Numbered from the stretch's first letter, positions 45,160 through 56,978 are shown. The stretch: 64,000 nt of DNA from Eurosta solidaginis (GCF_040869045.1 NC_090320.1:150062941-150126940), one strand, 5' to 3'. The notes: generated by a model from the sequence alone, not told the origin. Made by a program: numbers and translations.

Positions 45160-46840
45160 AAAATAAAGAGGTCATTCACCTCACTATTTGTAGCGAAAGC
45201 GTTTATGGGTGGGTAAAAAACCGGCGTGTTCTTCAGGAACATTCCTTCTCAGACCACCGGTATATTGAAGTAATGGTAAAGTTCTTCGTTGATCAGCCTA
45301 TTGCGAGACGTAACCCATGTAATACAAACTGGGAACTACATAATGAGCTGTTAGCGGGCGGACTATCAGCACTGCCCTCACAAAGTCCCTCATCAAAGGA
45401 GGAGCTAGAGGGTTTGGTAGAAACCTTCTCATCGGCATTCTCAAATGCCCTAGAACATGCTTGTCCAATGCCAAAACCACGCGGTAAGCGTAAACCTCAC
45501 TGGTGGTCCCATGATCTGGACTTACTTCGTAAATCCTGTAGAGAACAGTTTAACAACGCCAAATTCCTTGATAATGGGGCACAATGGCTAGAATACAAGG
45601 GCAAACTAAGGACCTACAAAAAAGTCCTGAGATAAGCGAAAAGAACTTCGTGGAGAAACTTCTGCACTGGAGTCGAAAGTGTCGCTGACACATCAAGGCT
45701 ACGGTGCATGCTTTCTAAGACGCAAACAGCTATTAGCTTTCTGCGGAGACCAATGGTACCTGTACAAGCACAGGAGGGGAAACCACAAATTTCCGGGGAA
45801 ACATGAGGAGCACTAAACAATGCTTTAACGAGTCTGGATGAAAATAGACCCCTAGTGGGACTGATCGATCAACTACTCAAGGGAAGGAAAGTACTTTCTT
45901 CACTGGGGAAGGTTTATATAACACGCTTTGTCGCAAGGGGCACATCGCAGGATGGTGTTTTCTCCTCTACAATGGAACCTAAAGGCAAACTCGCTACTAA
46001 GAGATACTAGTTGGAGGAGCGGGAAGATTGTGGCATATGCTGATGATCTAGCGATTGCTTACAGAGGCAATTTCCCTCAAACTTTATGTAACTTGATGCA
46101 GGTAGCATTGCGAGAGGTTTCCCTATGGGCCTCCCGATGTGGACTCGGCGTCAATTCCGACAAAGTTGAGCTTTTCCTACATACCAAACCATACAAAATA
46201 TCATCGTTAAACCTACCAGAACTAAATGGTGTACGCCTAAGCCTGGGAGAGAAGGCCTAATTTCTTGGCGTAGTTTTGGACAAAAAGCTGAACTGGAAGG
46301 ATAACGTCATTCAGCGACAAAAGAAAGCTTACACTGCATTATACACGTGTAAAAGAGCCATTAGAAAAAAATGGGAGCTCACCCTCAACATATACAGATG
46401 GATTTATACCGCGATTATCCCACCCATACAACTGTAGCACTGTATGGGATAGTCGTATGGTGGCCAGCCTTGAGTAAGGCGTCAAACCAAAACTTTGTGG
46501 GTAAAGTCCACAGATCCAGCATAATCAGTATAAGCAGCCCTCTAAGAACAACGCCTAGCGAAGCTCTTCAGGTCATTCTTGACATCCTTCCATTAGATCT
46601 AGCTGGTTATCGCACGGCGGCAACTTCAGCCCTGCGCCTAAAGGAGTTGTCGTGTTGGAACAGCAAGACACAGGACACTCTGGTATAATAAACAAATACA
46701 GTTTTCTCCCATCTAGCATGTATCGCTGTGTGACAACAGTTGCGGAAGCAAACTTTAAGATAAACATTCCCAATAGGGATGAGTGGACGGAGTCGGATAG
46801 GTGCTTTGCTATTGACGGCAGCATTTTCATATACATGGAC
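45160..46840 (+). pseudogene. LOA-like LINE, 5' and central part (split by an LTR element)
   Basis: Endonuclease tail (LTICSESVYGWV and SFSDHRYIEVMV near 45200-45270), a linker with KPHWWSHDLDLLRKSCREQFNNA, an RT with a large central deletion near 45840-45900, catalytic YADD at 46036-46047 and FLGVVLDKKLNWKDNV after a TAA, then the start of RNase H. It stops at the acidic D of the first RNase H motif, where GGAC (46837-46840) precedes a 5' LTR. The rest of this RNase H is at 55176 (and 4710). Related to, but clearly diverged from, the LOA element at 6525. Several stops; inactive. Confidence 0.8.
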
Positions 46841-47299
46841 TGCAGCATTATGCATTTTATGCCAGTGCATTTCAGCATGTTTATCATGACCTCCTATGCG
46901 AATGCATTCTTAGGCATATTTAAATACCGACCACATAAATTATGTTCACCCCAACACAGCGGGAGATCAACGTCATATGAATGCCGACAACAACAAGAAT
47001 ATCCATTTGCATTTCTTTGTAAACCCTTGCTCATTGAGTCACACTGACAAGCACACGTGCCGGTCAGAATGTCCGATCGCCAGTGTCTGTTTGTCAATGT
47101 GACGTCATAAGAAATATTTGCTGACTTGGCACATATGAAATAGAATGTAAATAGTTCTAGTATATAAGTATATATATAATATTTGTAATAGTATTGTAAG
47201 ACCGTTAACTATAAAAGAGGAGGTATTTCAGTAATAAAGGCAATCATATTCTGACGCTCAACCTTAGCGTTTAATTTCAATTCATATGGTAATAGTTCA
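46841..47299 (+). repeat. 5' LTR of the tRNA-Arg-primed element
   Basis: 459 bp, TGCAGCATTATG...TTCA, with TATAAAAG near 47210 and AATAAA near 47230. Aligns to the 507-bp 3' LTR apart from a deletion of about 48 bp near 46936 and scattered changes. Confidence 0.8.
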
Positions 47300-47314
47300 T
47301 GGCGATCCTGCCAG
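47300..47314 (+). promoter_or_regulatory. Primer binding site, tRNA-Arg
   Basis: TGGCGATCCTGCCAG follows the LTR immediately. It is complementary to CTGGCAGGATCG-CCA, which I recognise from memory as the 3' end of insect tRNA-Arg(ACG). Confidence 0.65.
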
Positions 47315-48254
47315 TACAGATCAAAATTGGCACAACTACTAAAAAAGGTCTGACTGCCCAGAGAGCCTAACCATTTTTTTTTAAGTATATTATAAACCGG
47401 ATAAAGGACAACACAAACAGAGATTGGAATTTTAACAATGCACCACTTGCCTTTTCCTTCGGATTTTTTCACCAGAGGACCAATTAGTAAAAAGATCAGT
47501 ATTATGCATACAACGGAAAGGATTTGGTAATAGTTCATGGCAAAAACAGAACACTAAATATTGGCATTGATGACCAGCGAGCATAAGAAGAAGTGGCATA
47601 CAATTTGGCATTGAAACTTGGACATGATTGCACTGAAATTTGGACATGATGGCAATGAAATGATTGGCGGAAAGCAGAATGACATAAGTATTTAAGTATA
47701 GAATCAATTGAGCGGCCGTTACGGACGCTAAACCGTTAGCAAAAACGAAATTTTTTGCTTAGGAATTTTTTTTAAAAACTAGGACTAGGTTAATTGAGAA
47801 AAAAAAATTATTAAGTAAATTGAAAAGCTAAATGTTAAAATTTAAAGAAAAATGTTTAAAAAAAAAAAAGGATTAATTAAATATTAAAGAATTAATTAAG
47901 AACTAAGATTAAAAAAATCTAAACATTTCTTTGAAAAATGGCACAAATCCAGGTTAAAAATGGAAAATTTTTTCGAAGCCCAAAGTGGCATAGGAAAAAA
48001 AGAAATAAAATAGCATAGGAATTAAATTTTTTAAATATTTTGTAAAATTAATAATTTGAAAATTCTGTAAGAAAATTTTAAATATCTGAATTAGAAATGT
48101 TAAATTAAACAAAATTGTTCTTTAAGAATAAAATTTTTTTCAAATAATAACAATGTTAACTAAATATGGGAAAAATAATAAAAGTAAAATGGAATGCTTA
48201 GATAAAAATAAGGAAAATTTTATTGAAGTCTAAATTGAGTACACCTTTTGCGGA
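47315..48254. other. AT-rich internal DNA of the LTR element
   Basis: Long A/T-rich stretches (47750-48240) with no convincing coding. A second copy of TGGTAATAGTTCATGGC is at ~47524. Two overlapping minus-strand frames of about 100 codons (47209-47707) have hydrophobic stretches but no recognised similarity. Confidence 0.45.
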
Positions 48255-48384
48255 AACAGGAAAATAATTATAGGATTTCAAAATGTCAAAATCAAGTATG
48301 AACCACCAATAGAATCAGATACGAACAACGTTCCAAACATTCCAGATGTTTGGTTAGCAGTTATAGGTTGCGTATTCATGCTAT
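48255..48384 (+). pseudogene. Short coding remnant with membrane-anchor-like segment (part 1)
   Basis: An open stretch entering from about 48255 ends in the first half of a strongly hydrophobic run, broken by the Ty3 element at the target CTAT (48381-48384). Coding continues in register at 51886-51962 with more hydrophobic residues, then a short basic tail and a stop. One transmembrane helix with a short cytoplasmic tail, placed between pol and the 3' LTR, is what remains of many insect-retrovirus envelope genes, but the family cannot be identified from this length. It may also be an unrelated membrane protein exon. Confidence 0.4.
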
Positions 48385-48936
48385 TGTTACGAATGTTGGC
48401 GGCACTAAGGGGTACTGCCATCTATAGGCCGATGCTAAGCAGTGACGTGAATTCACATCAATAATTCAATCATTATGTCTACACATACGCGTGCACGCGG
48501 CGGAGAAGCAACGCACAAGCACATACAGATATCTTATCTGAAATGCCCCTAACGGTATGCAATTGTGATTGTGGAAGTGTCGCCCACACATACAAGCGCA
48601 TGGGGTATGAGAGAAGCTATAAAACTAATACATCTGTAGTTGTATCTGAGAAATTTATAACTAGCTAGTAAGTTCTGGAATTAGAAAAGCCTAGAAATAT
48701 GCAAGGTCGGACAGTATAAAAGGGCGAAAACAGTGGAGGCGAGTGATCAGTTTCATTTAAGCTATCAGTCAGTTTGGTTATTAAGCAAGCTAGTTGCAAA
48801 GTATAAGTGTTAGTGTGAAGTACTTTAATAAAGGCCATTTTCCATTATTCAATATTGGAGTTATTTATTCAACAGTTTAGTGATTCGAACTTAGCAGAAG
48901 ATTGCAAATAAGAATATTTGCAGTAAAACCGTTACA
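48385..48936 (+). repeat. 5' LTR of the Ty3-type element
   Basis: 552 bp, TGTTACGAATG...CCGTTACA; matches 51321-51881 with about twenty visible changes and a few small indels. TATAAAAGGGCG near 48715 is a promoter-like box; AATAAAGG near 48827. Confidence 0.85.
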
Positions 48937-48938
48937 AT

Positions 48939-48950
48939 TGGTGTCAGAAG
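48939..48950 (+). promoter_or_regulatory. Primer binding site, tRNA-Leu
   Basis: TGGTGTCAGAAG two bases after the LTR, matching the tRNA-Leu type site used by mdg3/blastopia-like elements. Confidence 0.65.
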
Positions 48951-48995
48951 AGGAATTGTTGAATAAATTCCGAAGACTTCGAATACAACTTGGAC

Positions 48996-50984
48996 ATGCC
49001 AAAACTAAGTGAATTGAGGATCCAGCAACTGAAGAAGGAGTTGGAGGACTGTGGATTGAATACAACCGGCTATAAGATAGAACTTCAAGCACGGCTACGA
49101 GAGTTAATGGAGTCGCAAGGAATTGATGTGGACGAGTATGTCTTTTATCCTGATGGGGACGAGACAACAACAAAAATTTAAGAGAAAAACGAAACATCAC
49201 AGACAGTTACGAGCACAGACTTGAACATGATTTTGGCTGCAATATCTGCACAAACATCGACAGTAACATCAATGTCGTCGCAAATGTCAGAAATGTCGTC
49301 AGAAATAACATCGAAGATTCAAGCACAAGAAACGCGCATCTGACTGGAATCGCAGGAGACACGCATAACATCCAAGATGGAAGAACAAGAGGAGCGCTTA
49401 TCATTGTAGGTGGCACAAATGTCTTTGCAGTTAAAAGCACAGGAAGCAAGGGTAACATCAAAGCTGGAAGCGCAGGATGCAAAAATCGCCCAATTTAAGG
49501 CAGAAATCGATGATTTGAAGGGTGGTATGGAGCAGTTACAACTAAATCGCCCAGCTGTTTCAACGAGTAATCCAAAGGTAAAAACACCATCCTTTGACGG
49601 TTCTGTTCCTTTCCAGGTGTTTAAGATTCAGTTTGAGAAGACCGCAGCAGTGAACAACTGGAGTGCTGAAGATAAAGTTGCTGCACTATTCGCGGCATTG
49701 AAAGGATCTGCTGCTGAAATCCTACAGACTATTCCTGAGGGAGAGCGGAACAGCTACGAAACATTGATGAGCGCTCTAGAGAGGCGATACGGAAGCGAAC
49801 ACAGGAAGCAGATACACCAAATAGAGTTGCAAAACCGCTACCAAAAAGCAAATGAGACATTGCAGGAGCTTGCTTCAGATATTGAAAGATTGGCTCATCT
49901 TGCGAATGCGGACGCACCCGTGGAATACACCGAGAGGGTAAAAATCCATAGTTTTATAAATGGAATACGGGACGTCGAAACAAAGCGAGCTAAATACGCA
50001 AACCCAAACCCAACATTCGCAGAAACGGTATCACATGCTCTGATTCAGGAAACAGCGTCGCTTCTGTGTAAGCCAGTTTTCAAAGCACGCCGTGTGGAAG
50101 TAGAAAGGCCAGAGTGGGTGGACGCAATATTGGAGGCGCTGAAAGGATCGCAAAAGCGGAGTGAAATAGTTATCAAATGCTTCAAATGCGGGAAGCCCGG
50201 TCACATTGCACGTCATTGCGATCTTGGTCCTGGTAGTTCCAACTTGAGTGGCCGTAAACGCAAAGCTGGAGGAGATGAGCAAGAGCGTGCCAGATGTAAA
50301 AATCGAGAGCTAGCTCCAGCTATTGAATGTCCTGTGATATCTGTGTCGCAAATTGGAAGGAAATCAAGCAGTCTTACCTACAGAGAGAATGTGGATGGCA
50401 AGGAGCGTGTACTGACTGTAGATACGGGCGCATCTCATTCCTTGATTCGATCTGATTTAGTCAACAGGAGAGTAAAACCATTACCTGGAGCAAGGTTGCG
50501 TACGGTCACAGGCGAGTATAACGAAGTCCAGGGAGAAGTGATATGTGAAGTCCTAATTGGGAAGGTCACGGTTCTACACAAATTCGTTATGGCGGAGATC
50601 ATTGATGAAGTCATATTGGGAGTGGACTCCTTAGTTTACCATGACATCAGGATCGATATGCCAAGAAAGATTATGCGCTATGAGAACCAGGATGTGCCAC
50701 TTAACTTCAGTTTGGAAGAAGGGTTCAGCAGTGATCGAGTGTTGGTGAAAGAGATTCGACAAAAACCGCAAAAGTCAAAGGCAGCAGATCGGGCAAGGGT
50801 TGATGGAATGAATGGGCCAAACAAATCAAAACCGAAGCTACCTGTGAGAGAAACACTGGCATTGAAAATCCCTAACGAACGTACTAAAACGAAGGAAAGA
50901 ATTTCGCAGAAAGAATGCAAGGGTGGTTGTGAAGCGTCGGAACGATGCAAAGCAAATCTGTCCAGCGTAAGCACTACGAAGTAG
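48996..50984 (+). pseudogene. gag: Ty3 Gag-protease polyprotein with three nonsense codons
   Basis: One reading frame from the ATG at 48996, interrupted by TAA (49179-49181), TGA (~49342) and TAG (~49408). The first ~45 residues form a SAP-type helix-extended-helix (LSELRIQQLKKELEDCGL then LQARLREL). A coiled-coil region follows (49200-49530), then the capsid-like domain (PSFDGSVPFQVFKIQFEKT, LFAALKGSAAEILQ), a CCHC knuckle CFKCGKPGHIARHC (50178-50219), and an aspartic protease with an intact DTGA at 50421-50432 and a VILGVDSL flap-end motif. The 524-codon segment 49410-50984 is uninterrupted. The frame ends at the pol deletion. Confidence 0.8.
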
Positions 50985-50988
50985 TTCA

Positions 50989-51309
50989 TTGGCCAAACAA
51001 AAGAGTGTGAAGGAACGAACCAGGGTATTGAGTGACCAGATGAAAGCCAGATACAATAAAGCAATTAATTCGGAAGGTTTTCAGGAAGGAGATTTGGTGC
51101 TGTTATACAACCCACAACGTAAAAAAGGTTTGTCCCCGAAATTGCAGTGTAATTGGGAAGGCCCATACAAAGTTGTAAAACGGATCAACGATGTAGTGTA
51201 CCGCATACAAACCATCGGTAAACCACGAACCAAAATGAAAGTGGTCCATTTGGAAAGGCTGGCAACGTTTAGATCGAGAGATTTGTCTGATCGGGACGAT
51301 CAGACTTAG
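50989..51309 (+). pseudogene. Integrase C-terminal (GPY/F) fragment
   Basis: About 106 codons with NWEGPYKVVKRINDVVYRIQ and KMKVVHLERL, the GPY/F-type chromatin- or DNA-binding end of Ty3 integrases. It directly follows the protease across the deletion joint. The start is arbitrary because the upstream integrase is missing; it ends at TAG 51307-51309. Confidence 0.8.
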
Positions 51310-51320
51310 GTGGAGGGCAG
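51308..51320 (+). promoter_or_regulatory. Polypurine tract of the Ty3-type element
   Basis: AGGTGGAGGGCAG immediately before the 3' LTR. Confidence 0.6.
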
Positions 51321-51881
51321 TGTTACGAATGTTGGCGGCACTAAGGGGTACTGTCATCTCTAGGCCGATGCTAAGCAGTAACGTGAATTCAAATCAATAA
51401 TTCAATCATTATGTCTACACATACGCGTGCACGCGGCGGAGAAGCAACGCACAAGCACATGCAGATATCTTATCTGAAATGCTCTTGAAGGTATGCAATT
51501 GTGATTATGGGAGTGTCGCTCATACATACAAGCGCATGGGGTATGAGAGTAGCTATAAAAATTATACATCTGTAGTTGTAGCTGGGAAATTTATAACTAA
51601 CTAGTAAGTTCTGGAATTAGAAAAGCCTAGAAATATGCAACGAGGAGGTCGGACAGTATAAAAGGGCGAAAACATTGGAGGCGAGTGATCAGTTTCATTT
51701 AAGCTATCAGTCAGTTTGGTTATTAAGCAAGCTAGTTGCAAAGTATAAGTGTTAGTGTGAAGTACTTTAATAAAGGCCATTTTTCCATTATTCAATATTG
51801 GAGTTATTTATTCAACAGTTTAGTGATTCGAACTTAGCAGAAGATTGCGAATAAGAGGATTTGCAGTAAATTCGTTACACT
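51321..51881 (+). repeat. 3' LTR of the Ty3-type element
   Basis: 561 bp, followed by the CTAT duplication; a few bases longer than the 5' LTR, including a 6-bp CGAGGA-type insertion near 51641. Confidence 0.85.
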
Positions 51882-51885
51882 ATTG

Positions 51886-51962
51886 ATCATCACAATAGCT
51901 ATGATGCTCCAAAATTACATGAAGCATAAGTACAGACAACTATACGTCCAAGATCGTATGTA
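51886..51962 (+). pseudogene. Membrane-anchor-like coding remnant (part 2)
   Basis: Continuation of 48255-48384 after the Ty3 insertion: the end of a hydrophobic run, a short Lys/Arg-containing tail, and a stop at about 51962. Confidence 0.4.
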
Positions 51963-52246
51963 AGAAATTTCACTTCTAGCACTCTATTATGAAAAAAAAC
52001 TCTATTATTTAAAAACTTGTCCCTGATGATGATTTCAGATTGAAGTCGAAATATCGACCAAAATTAAAATTTATGAATATAAAACAAACCAAAAGGAAGT
52101 TTTATTCATTACCGCGGCCTTTCAGCTCAACTAATCTAATTAAGTGCAACATTCAAGGCTACTAAATTTATCAAAATAAAAACTTTTTATTTAAATTTAA
52201 ACCTCAACTTGGTTTTAGAGAAGAGCAACAAACATTTGAAAATAAA
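51963..52246. other. Internal DNA with a diverged Penelope-type hammerhead
   Basis: AT-rich. A Penelope-terminal-repeat-like hammerhead motif lies at 52022-52054; the rest is unrecognised. It leads into D2. Confidence 0.5.
52022..52054 (+). ncRNA. Diverged hammerhead-like motif (plus strand)
   Basis: CTGATGA, U, helix II GATTTCA/TGAAGTC (the change gives a U-G wobble, so pairing is kept), GAAATATC, then GAC that can pair with the upstream GTC as stem I. An older relative of the Penelope motif. Confidence 0.6.
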
Positions 52247-52511
52247 TTTTTAAATAATAAATTCAAAATGTCTCAGATGACAGTAAAAAATAGCTTCATT
52301 AACACTGCCTAAGTCCAATAGCAAATCAAGAATTGGCACAAATTCTTTGAAAGCTCCTGATATCATTGAAGACAAAGATAATCAGGAAGCTGCACAATAG
52401 TAGTTCCTATGAATGTGTAAAAGCGCTATAAAAATTTTGCAACAATACTACATTTCGCTCTCGTTTTCATCTTAGGATAGAAAAATGCTTACTTACTTAC
52501 TTAATTAGCGC

Positions 52512-52919
52512 TTAACCGTCTAAACGGTTATGGCCGTCCAACAAGGCGCGCCAGTCGCTCCTCCGCTCCGCCAACCGGCGCCAATTGGTCACACCAAGGG
52601 AGTTTAAATCGTTTTCCACCTGGTCCTTCCAACGGAGTGGGGGCCGCCCTCTACCTCTGCTTCCATAGGCGGGTTCCGATAGAAACACTTTCTTGGCCGG
52701 AGCATCATCTTTCATTTGCATAACATGGCCTAGCCAGCGCAGCCGCTGCGTTTTAATTCGCTGGACTATGTTGATGTCTGCGTATAGCTCGTACAGCTCA
52801 TCATTAAATCTTCTTCGGTACTCGCCATCGCCAACGCGTAGATGTCCATAAATCTTTCGAAGAACTTTTCTCTCGAACACTCCCAAAGCCGCTTCATCTG
52901 CTGTTGTCATGGTGCTGAG
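52512..52919 (-). pseudogene. RTE-clade LINE 3' end (D2 copy)
   Basis: Same C-terminal RTE blocks as at 2043-2450, differing by a Pro-to-His change in KIYGP/KIYGH. The 3' tail has one more 4-bp unit (ACTT) than D1. Confidence 0.8.
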
Positions 52920-53677
52920 AGACAAATTGGTGGAAAATAATTGAATATTTACTCGAGTAGGCAAATTTAATATGATAATAATTGGTACCCAAGTTCTCAA
53001 AGATCGAATAATCGCACTAACCCAAGAGGTAGTGCATGTGACAATCCCGGTAAAAACTAAAATAGTTCTTCATAAAAATCATGACGATTCTGTCTTGGTG
53101 GCCGCCGCAGAAATCGCATGACAAATAAGATAAAAAAGATACTTCTGGAAAATAAGAAAAATAAATTAAAAGTTATGAAAAATTGTTGCACCCACTGTAC
53201 CATCCTTTTGCCCATTAATTGGACTACTATCAATACATAACTACTTTGCTCTTCCACCAATCAAAACCCCTATTTTTTTCTCGCATAGGTGATAGATTTC
53301 TTACTTTATGTGTACTTAGTTAAGTAGAACTCGACAACCAATGAAAATCGTTGTTTAAAAAAAGGGTAATACAAAAATCATTCATCTCTAGTTAATAGAA
53401 ATATCACATTAAATTAATAATTATAAACTTACAAGCACGGGTTTCATTTAAGAAAACCTCACAATTCAAGAGGTCATAATTTTACATAATAGAAAAAATA
53501 TTTAGCCACCGGTAGAATAAGAAATACTAATAGGGAAATATCTTTCATTCTAAATAGAATAGAAATAGTAATAGAAAATAGTTTTACTTCAAACCCCCTA
53601 CAGAATAGAAAATAGTAATAGGAAATATTTTTACTTTATGTATGTTTGTTTTTAATGGTGTGTTCAGTTTATACTTA

Positions 53678-54136
53678 TATTTAAAAATTCATGAGCTTAA
53701 CACCGGCTTATAATAATTGAATTTCAAATATTATGTTTTCTAAGAGAAACTGAAAAGTAAGAAACATTTACTGCCATATTGCGATGGACCCATTTCCAAA
53801 ACCGCCAACGTAATCATCATCAGGCAATTTTGTAATGTTATCAAAGGTTTCACCGGGAAACCTTATAATAATTGAATTTCAATTATTATGAAGCTGAAAA
53901 GAAAGAAACATTTACTGGCATATTGCGATGGACCCATTTCCAAAACCGCCAACGTAATCATCATTCCAGGTGAAACCTTTGATAATATTACAAAATTGCC
54001 TGATGATGATTACGTTGGCGGTTTTCGAAATGGGTCCATCGCAATATGCCAGTAAATGTTTCTTTCTTTTCAGCTTCATAATAATTGAAATTCAATTATT
54101 ATAAGCCGGTGTTAAGCTCATGAATTCTTAAATATT
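53678..54136. repeat. Foldback element (D2 copy)
   Basis: Counterpart of 3212-3670 with the same arm, partial arm, inverted arm layout. Confidence 0.75.
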
Positions 54137-54668
54137 TTTACTTTAACCTAAAAAAAAAAATATATGGAAATAATAATCCATAAAAATAGGCTTAAACCTG
54201 TACTCAGACTTATAAACATACACACAAGAATCCAAAAAACCCAAGTCAGCATAACAATGAAAAATTAAAGCAAATGTAAAAATAAGGAACGCATAAAAGA
54301 AAAATAAAAACAACATGGCACACTTCTATGGCAATTGGATGACCGTATGTAGTTAGGCGCCAAACTATATACGTTCCTCCCTTAAAAGCATATGGAAGTG
54401 TGCACTTGAACGAAAGAAAACACAAAATGCATGTTAACAAAAAATATATAAATAACAACATGTTACATTGAAAAAAAGCACAAAATCACACATGTAAGGC
54501 AGATGCAAACGGATAATGACTAAGTAAACAAACTCTTCAATCGCAATAAATTACTAAAAAAAAAGGGGATTAAAATTATATGAATTCAAACAAACCTCAA
54601 GTGGTCTCTTCAAGAGTCATATATAATTTTTTTCAAATCATAGACGACTCTTTTTCTAAGGAGGTTGG

Positions 54669-55175
54669 TGTAGCATTATGCATTACCCCTTTTTTTGCCA
54701 ATGCATTTCAGAATGTGCATCATGACCTCCTATGCGAATGCATTCTTATGCATATTTAAATACCGACCACACACGGTCATACTGCACTCATATTACAATG
54801 TTGACCCACATAAAAAATGTTCACCCCAACACAGGGGGAGTTCACCGTCATATGAATGTCGACAATAACAAGCATATCCATATGCATTTCTTTGTAAACA
54901 CTTGTTCAATGAGTCACACTGACAAGCACACGTGCCAGTCAGAATGTCCGATCGCCAGTATCTCTTTGTCAATGTAACGTCATAAGAAATATTTGCTGAG
55001 TTGGCACATATGAAATAGAATGTAGTTATTTCTAGTATGTAAGTATGTATATAATATTTGTAATAGTATTGTAAGACCGTTTACTATAAAAGAGGAAGTA
55101 TTTCAGTAATAAAGACAATCATATTCTGACGCTCAAACTAAGCCTTTAATTGCAATTAATTATGGTAATAGATCA
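54669..55175 (+). repeat. 3' LTR of the tRNA-Arg-primed element
   Basis: 507 bp, TGTAGCATTATG...ATCA, preceded by AAGGAGGTTGG (polypurine tract) and followed by GGAC. Pairs with 46841-47299. Confidence 0.85.
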
Positions 55176-55594
55176 GGACGGCTCCAAGCTAAACGATAGA
55201 GTTGGAGGAGGAGTATACTCAAGGGACCTTGACCTCCAGCTCTCCTTCAGACTACCCGGCCACTTCAGTGTATTCCAGGCAGAAGTTTCAGCCATCATGG
55301 AAGCCGCAGCTAGGATAGGGACATACAGTAACGGCAAAGAAAACTTTATTTTCAGCGACAGCCAGGTTGCCATAAAATCTCTTGGCTCCTACTCATTCAA
55401 TTCTGAACTTGCACTAAACTGTCGCCGATCTCTTTAAGAGATGGCCCAACAGAACCGGCTAGACCTCACATGGGTCCCTGGACATAGGGACATCGAGGGC
55501 AACTGAATTGCAGGTGAACTTGCTAGGCTGGGTACAACCAAGCAGATTCTTCCTGATCAAGAACGCTTAGGTATGCCATGGCCAACACAACAAC
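55176..55594 (+). pseudogene. LOA-like LINE RNase H (3' half of the LINE at 45160)
   Basis: Resumes the RNase H domain interrupted at 46840. The GGAC duplication provides the shared codon bases. Same stops as the D1 copy (4710-5128). Confidence 0.8.
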
Positions 55595-56978
55595 AACCTG
55601 GGTAAACGTTCCGGTTAGTGTTTTGATTTTAGACAAAATTTCCTTAGGATTGGACTGAGGGTTTATAGACTCAGTGAGGGTTTCGAAGCTTTTCCGTTTA
55701 GCTTCTTTAAGCTTCCTTTTAAATATGGCGTTTGCATTATAATTTAAAAAGTTTGTGTCTGAGCGATACCTTTTATAAACATTCCATAAACCACATTGCT
55801 CATCTCTTATGGAAGATAGATATTCTGACCCATATGGGACTATTTTTTATGTAATTTGTAATGAGTTTGCGGTATAGGGTAATGAGCAGCATTGCGGAGA
55901 GCTTTTTGTATTCCTCTTGCTTCTTTATTAACATTATTTGAGATTGGAATATTGGTTAAGAAATCGATTATGCCAACTTGAAATTTTTCCCAATTTGCCT
56001 TATCTGTAATAAATTTTGGAGCAGGTCGACTGGTATAGGAGAGATTGAGGTCATTTTTGCTATTAGAGCAAAATGATCCATGTAATTCATGAAGAGTGGT
56101 GCACATTAATTTATTGACAATTTCGGCTGTGCACATAGCAACATCTACGTCCGTGAAGGTTCCTCGTGTGGAGAAATGTGTTGGAGCGTTTTCGTTTAAA
56201 ACGATTAAGTTCTCTGAGAGAATAAGGTCCTCTAATACTTCTCATTTGTTATTGGAGTCATTCGTTCATATCGCCTACGATGATGGGATCTACATGGATA
56301 TGACGGTAAATTTTATACCGAGGTTGATTTCAATAGCTATTGTTGCCAATGGAGATTGTATGTGGATATGCTTTTGTGGAAAATCTTTGAGAATGATAGC
56401 AGTGATTCCTTGCTTATTTGAGTTGTTCTGTGGCAAATTTGAGAAATAACTGGCATATCGTTTTGATATATGTATAGATTTATTGAAAAGCAAGAGTGTT
56501 TCTTGCAAAGATATGAAAGAAGGATGGTGTTTGTTCATTAGGAGCTTAAGTTCAAGTTGTTATATAGCCCTTTGATATTGCATTGCACAATGTTGAATGA
56601 TATTGATATATTTGTAGATCAGAGGACTAATTACTGTATATCAATATCGGAATCCTGAGATTCCGTGTTTTTAGTATAATAATCATTATTTTGGATTAGT
56701 TGTTGTGTAAGAGAGGTGATGGGAAAGAGAAAATTTGATAATGACGGCAGAGATGTATTATTTGCCGTATTTAATAATGAATTTGTGGCTGTGTGGAGAG
56801 GAGTGCCTAAACGTTTGCTTGGGGTTGCTGAGGACTTTGTAGTTGTGTTATCGATGGGGTTGTGGCTGAGTTGTTGGTTTGATTTACCATAGTGATGGAT
56901 GGCGTTATTTTTTAGCTGGCTAGGTATGTAGCCGTTGGTCTTATGCTGCTTATAGCAGCAGTTTTTGTACACTCTTTT
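55595..56978 (-). pseudogene. I-clade LINE fragment (D2 copy)
   Basis: Counterpart of 5129-6512: ORF1 end at 56631-56972 and endonuclease segments at 56290-56538 and 55840-56136. The inner palindrome arm that belongs next to it is missing here. Confidence 0.8.

Larger units (their letters stand above)
48385..51881 (+). mobile_element. Ty3-type LTR element with pol deleted (tRNA-Leu primed, mdg3/blastopia-like)
   Basis: 3.5 kb flanked by CTAT (48381-48384 and 51882-51885). LTRs 48385-48936 and 51321-51881 start TGTTACG and end GTTACA. It has a tRNA-Leu primer site, a SAP-domain Gag, a CCHC knuckle and a protease, then jumps straight to the integrase C-terminus: RT, RNase H and the integrase core are gone. 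LTR divergence is clearly larger than in the gypsy element, so the insertion is older. Confidence 0.85.
46841..55175 (+). mobile_element. tRNA-Arg-primed LTR element (mdg1/412-like), large and mostly noncoding
   Basis: LTRs 46841-47299 and 54669-55175 start TG and end CA, flanked by GGAC (46837-46840 and 55176-55179) in the middle of a LINE RNase H codon run that reads on across it. The primer site matches tRNA-Arg, as in the mdg1/412 group. Between the LTRs there is no gag or pol of its own, only AT-rich DNA, a short membrane-anchor-like coding remnant split by another LTR element (48385-51881), an RTE LINE 3' end and a foldback element. Best read as a decayed or nonautonomous (LARD-type) element; the clade rests on the primer site alone. 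Confidence 0.75.

Noticed and set aside
47209..47707. Two overlapping minus-strand frames with hydrophobic stretches
   Set aside because: They run into the LTR and overlap each other, and show no recognised motif; too weak to call a gene.
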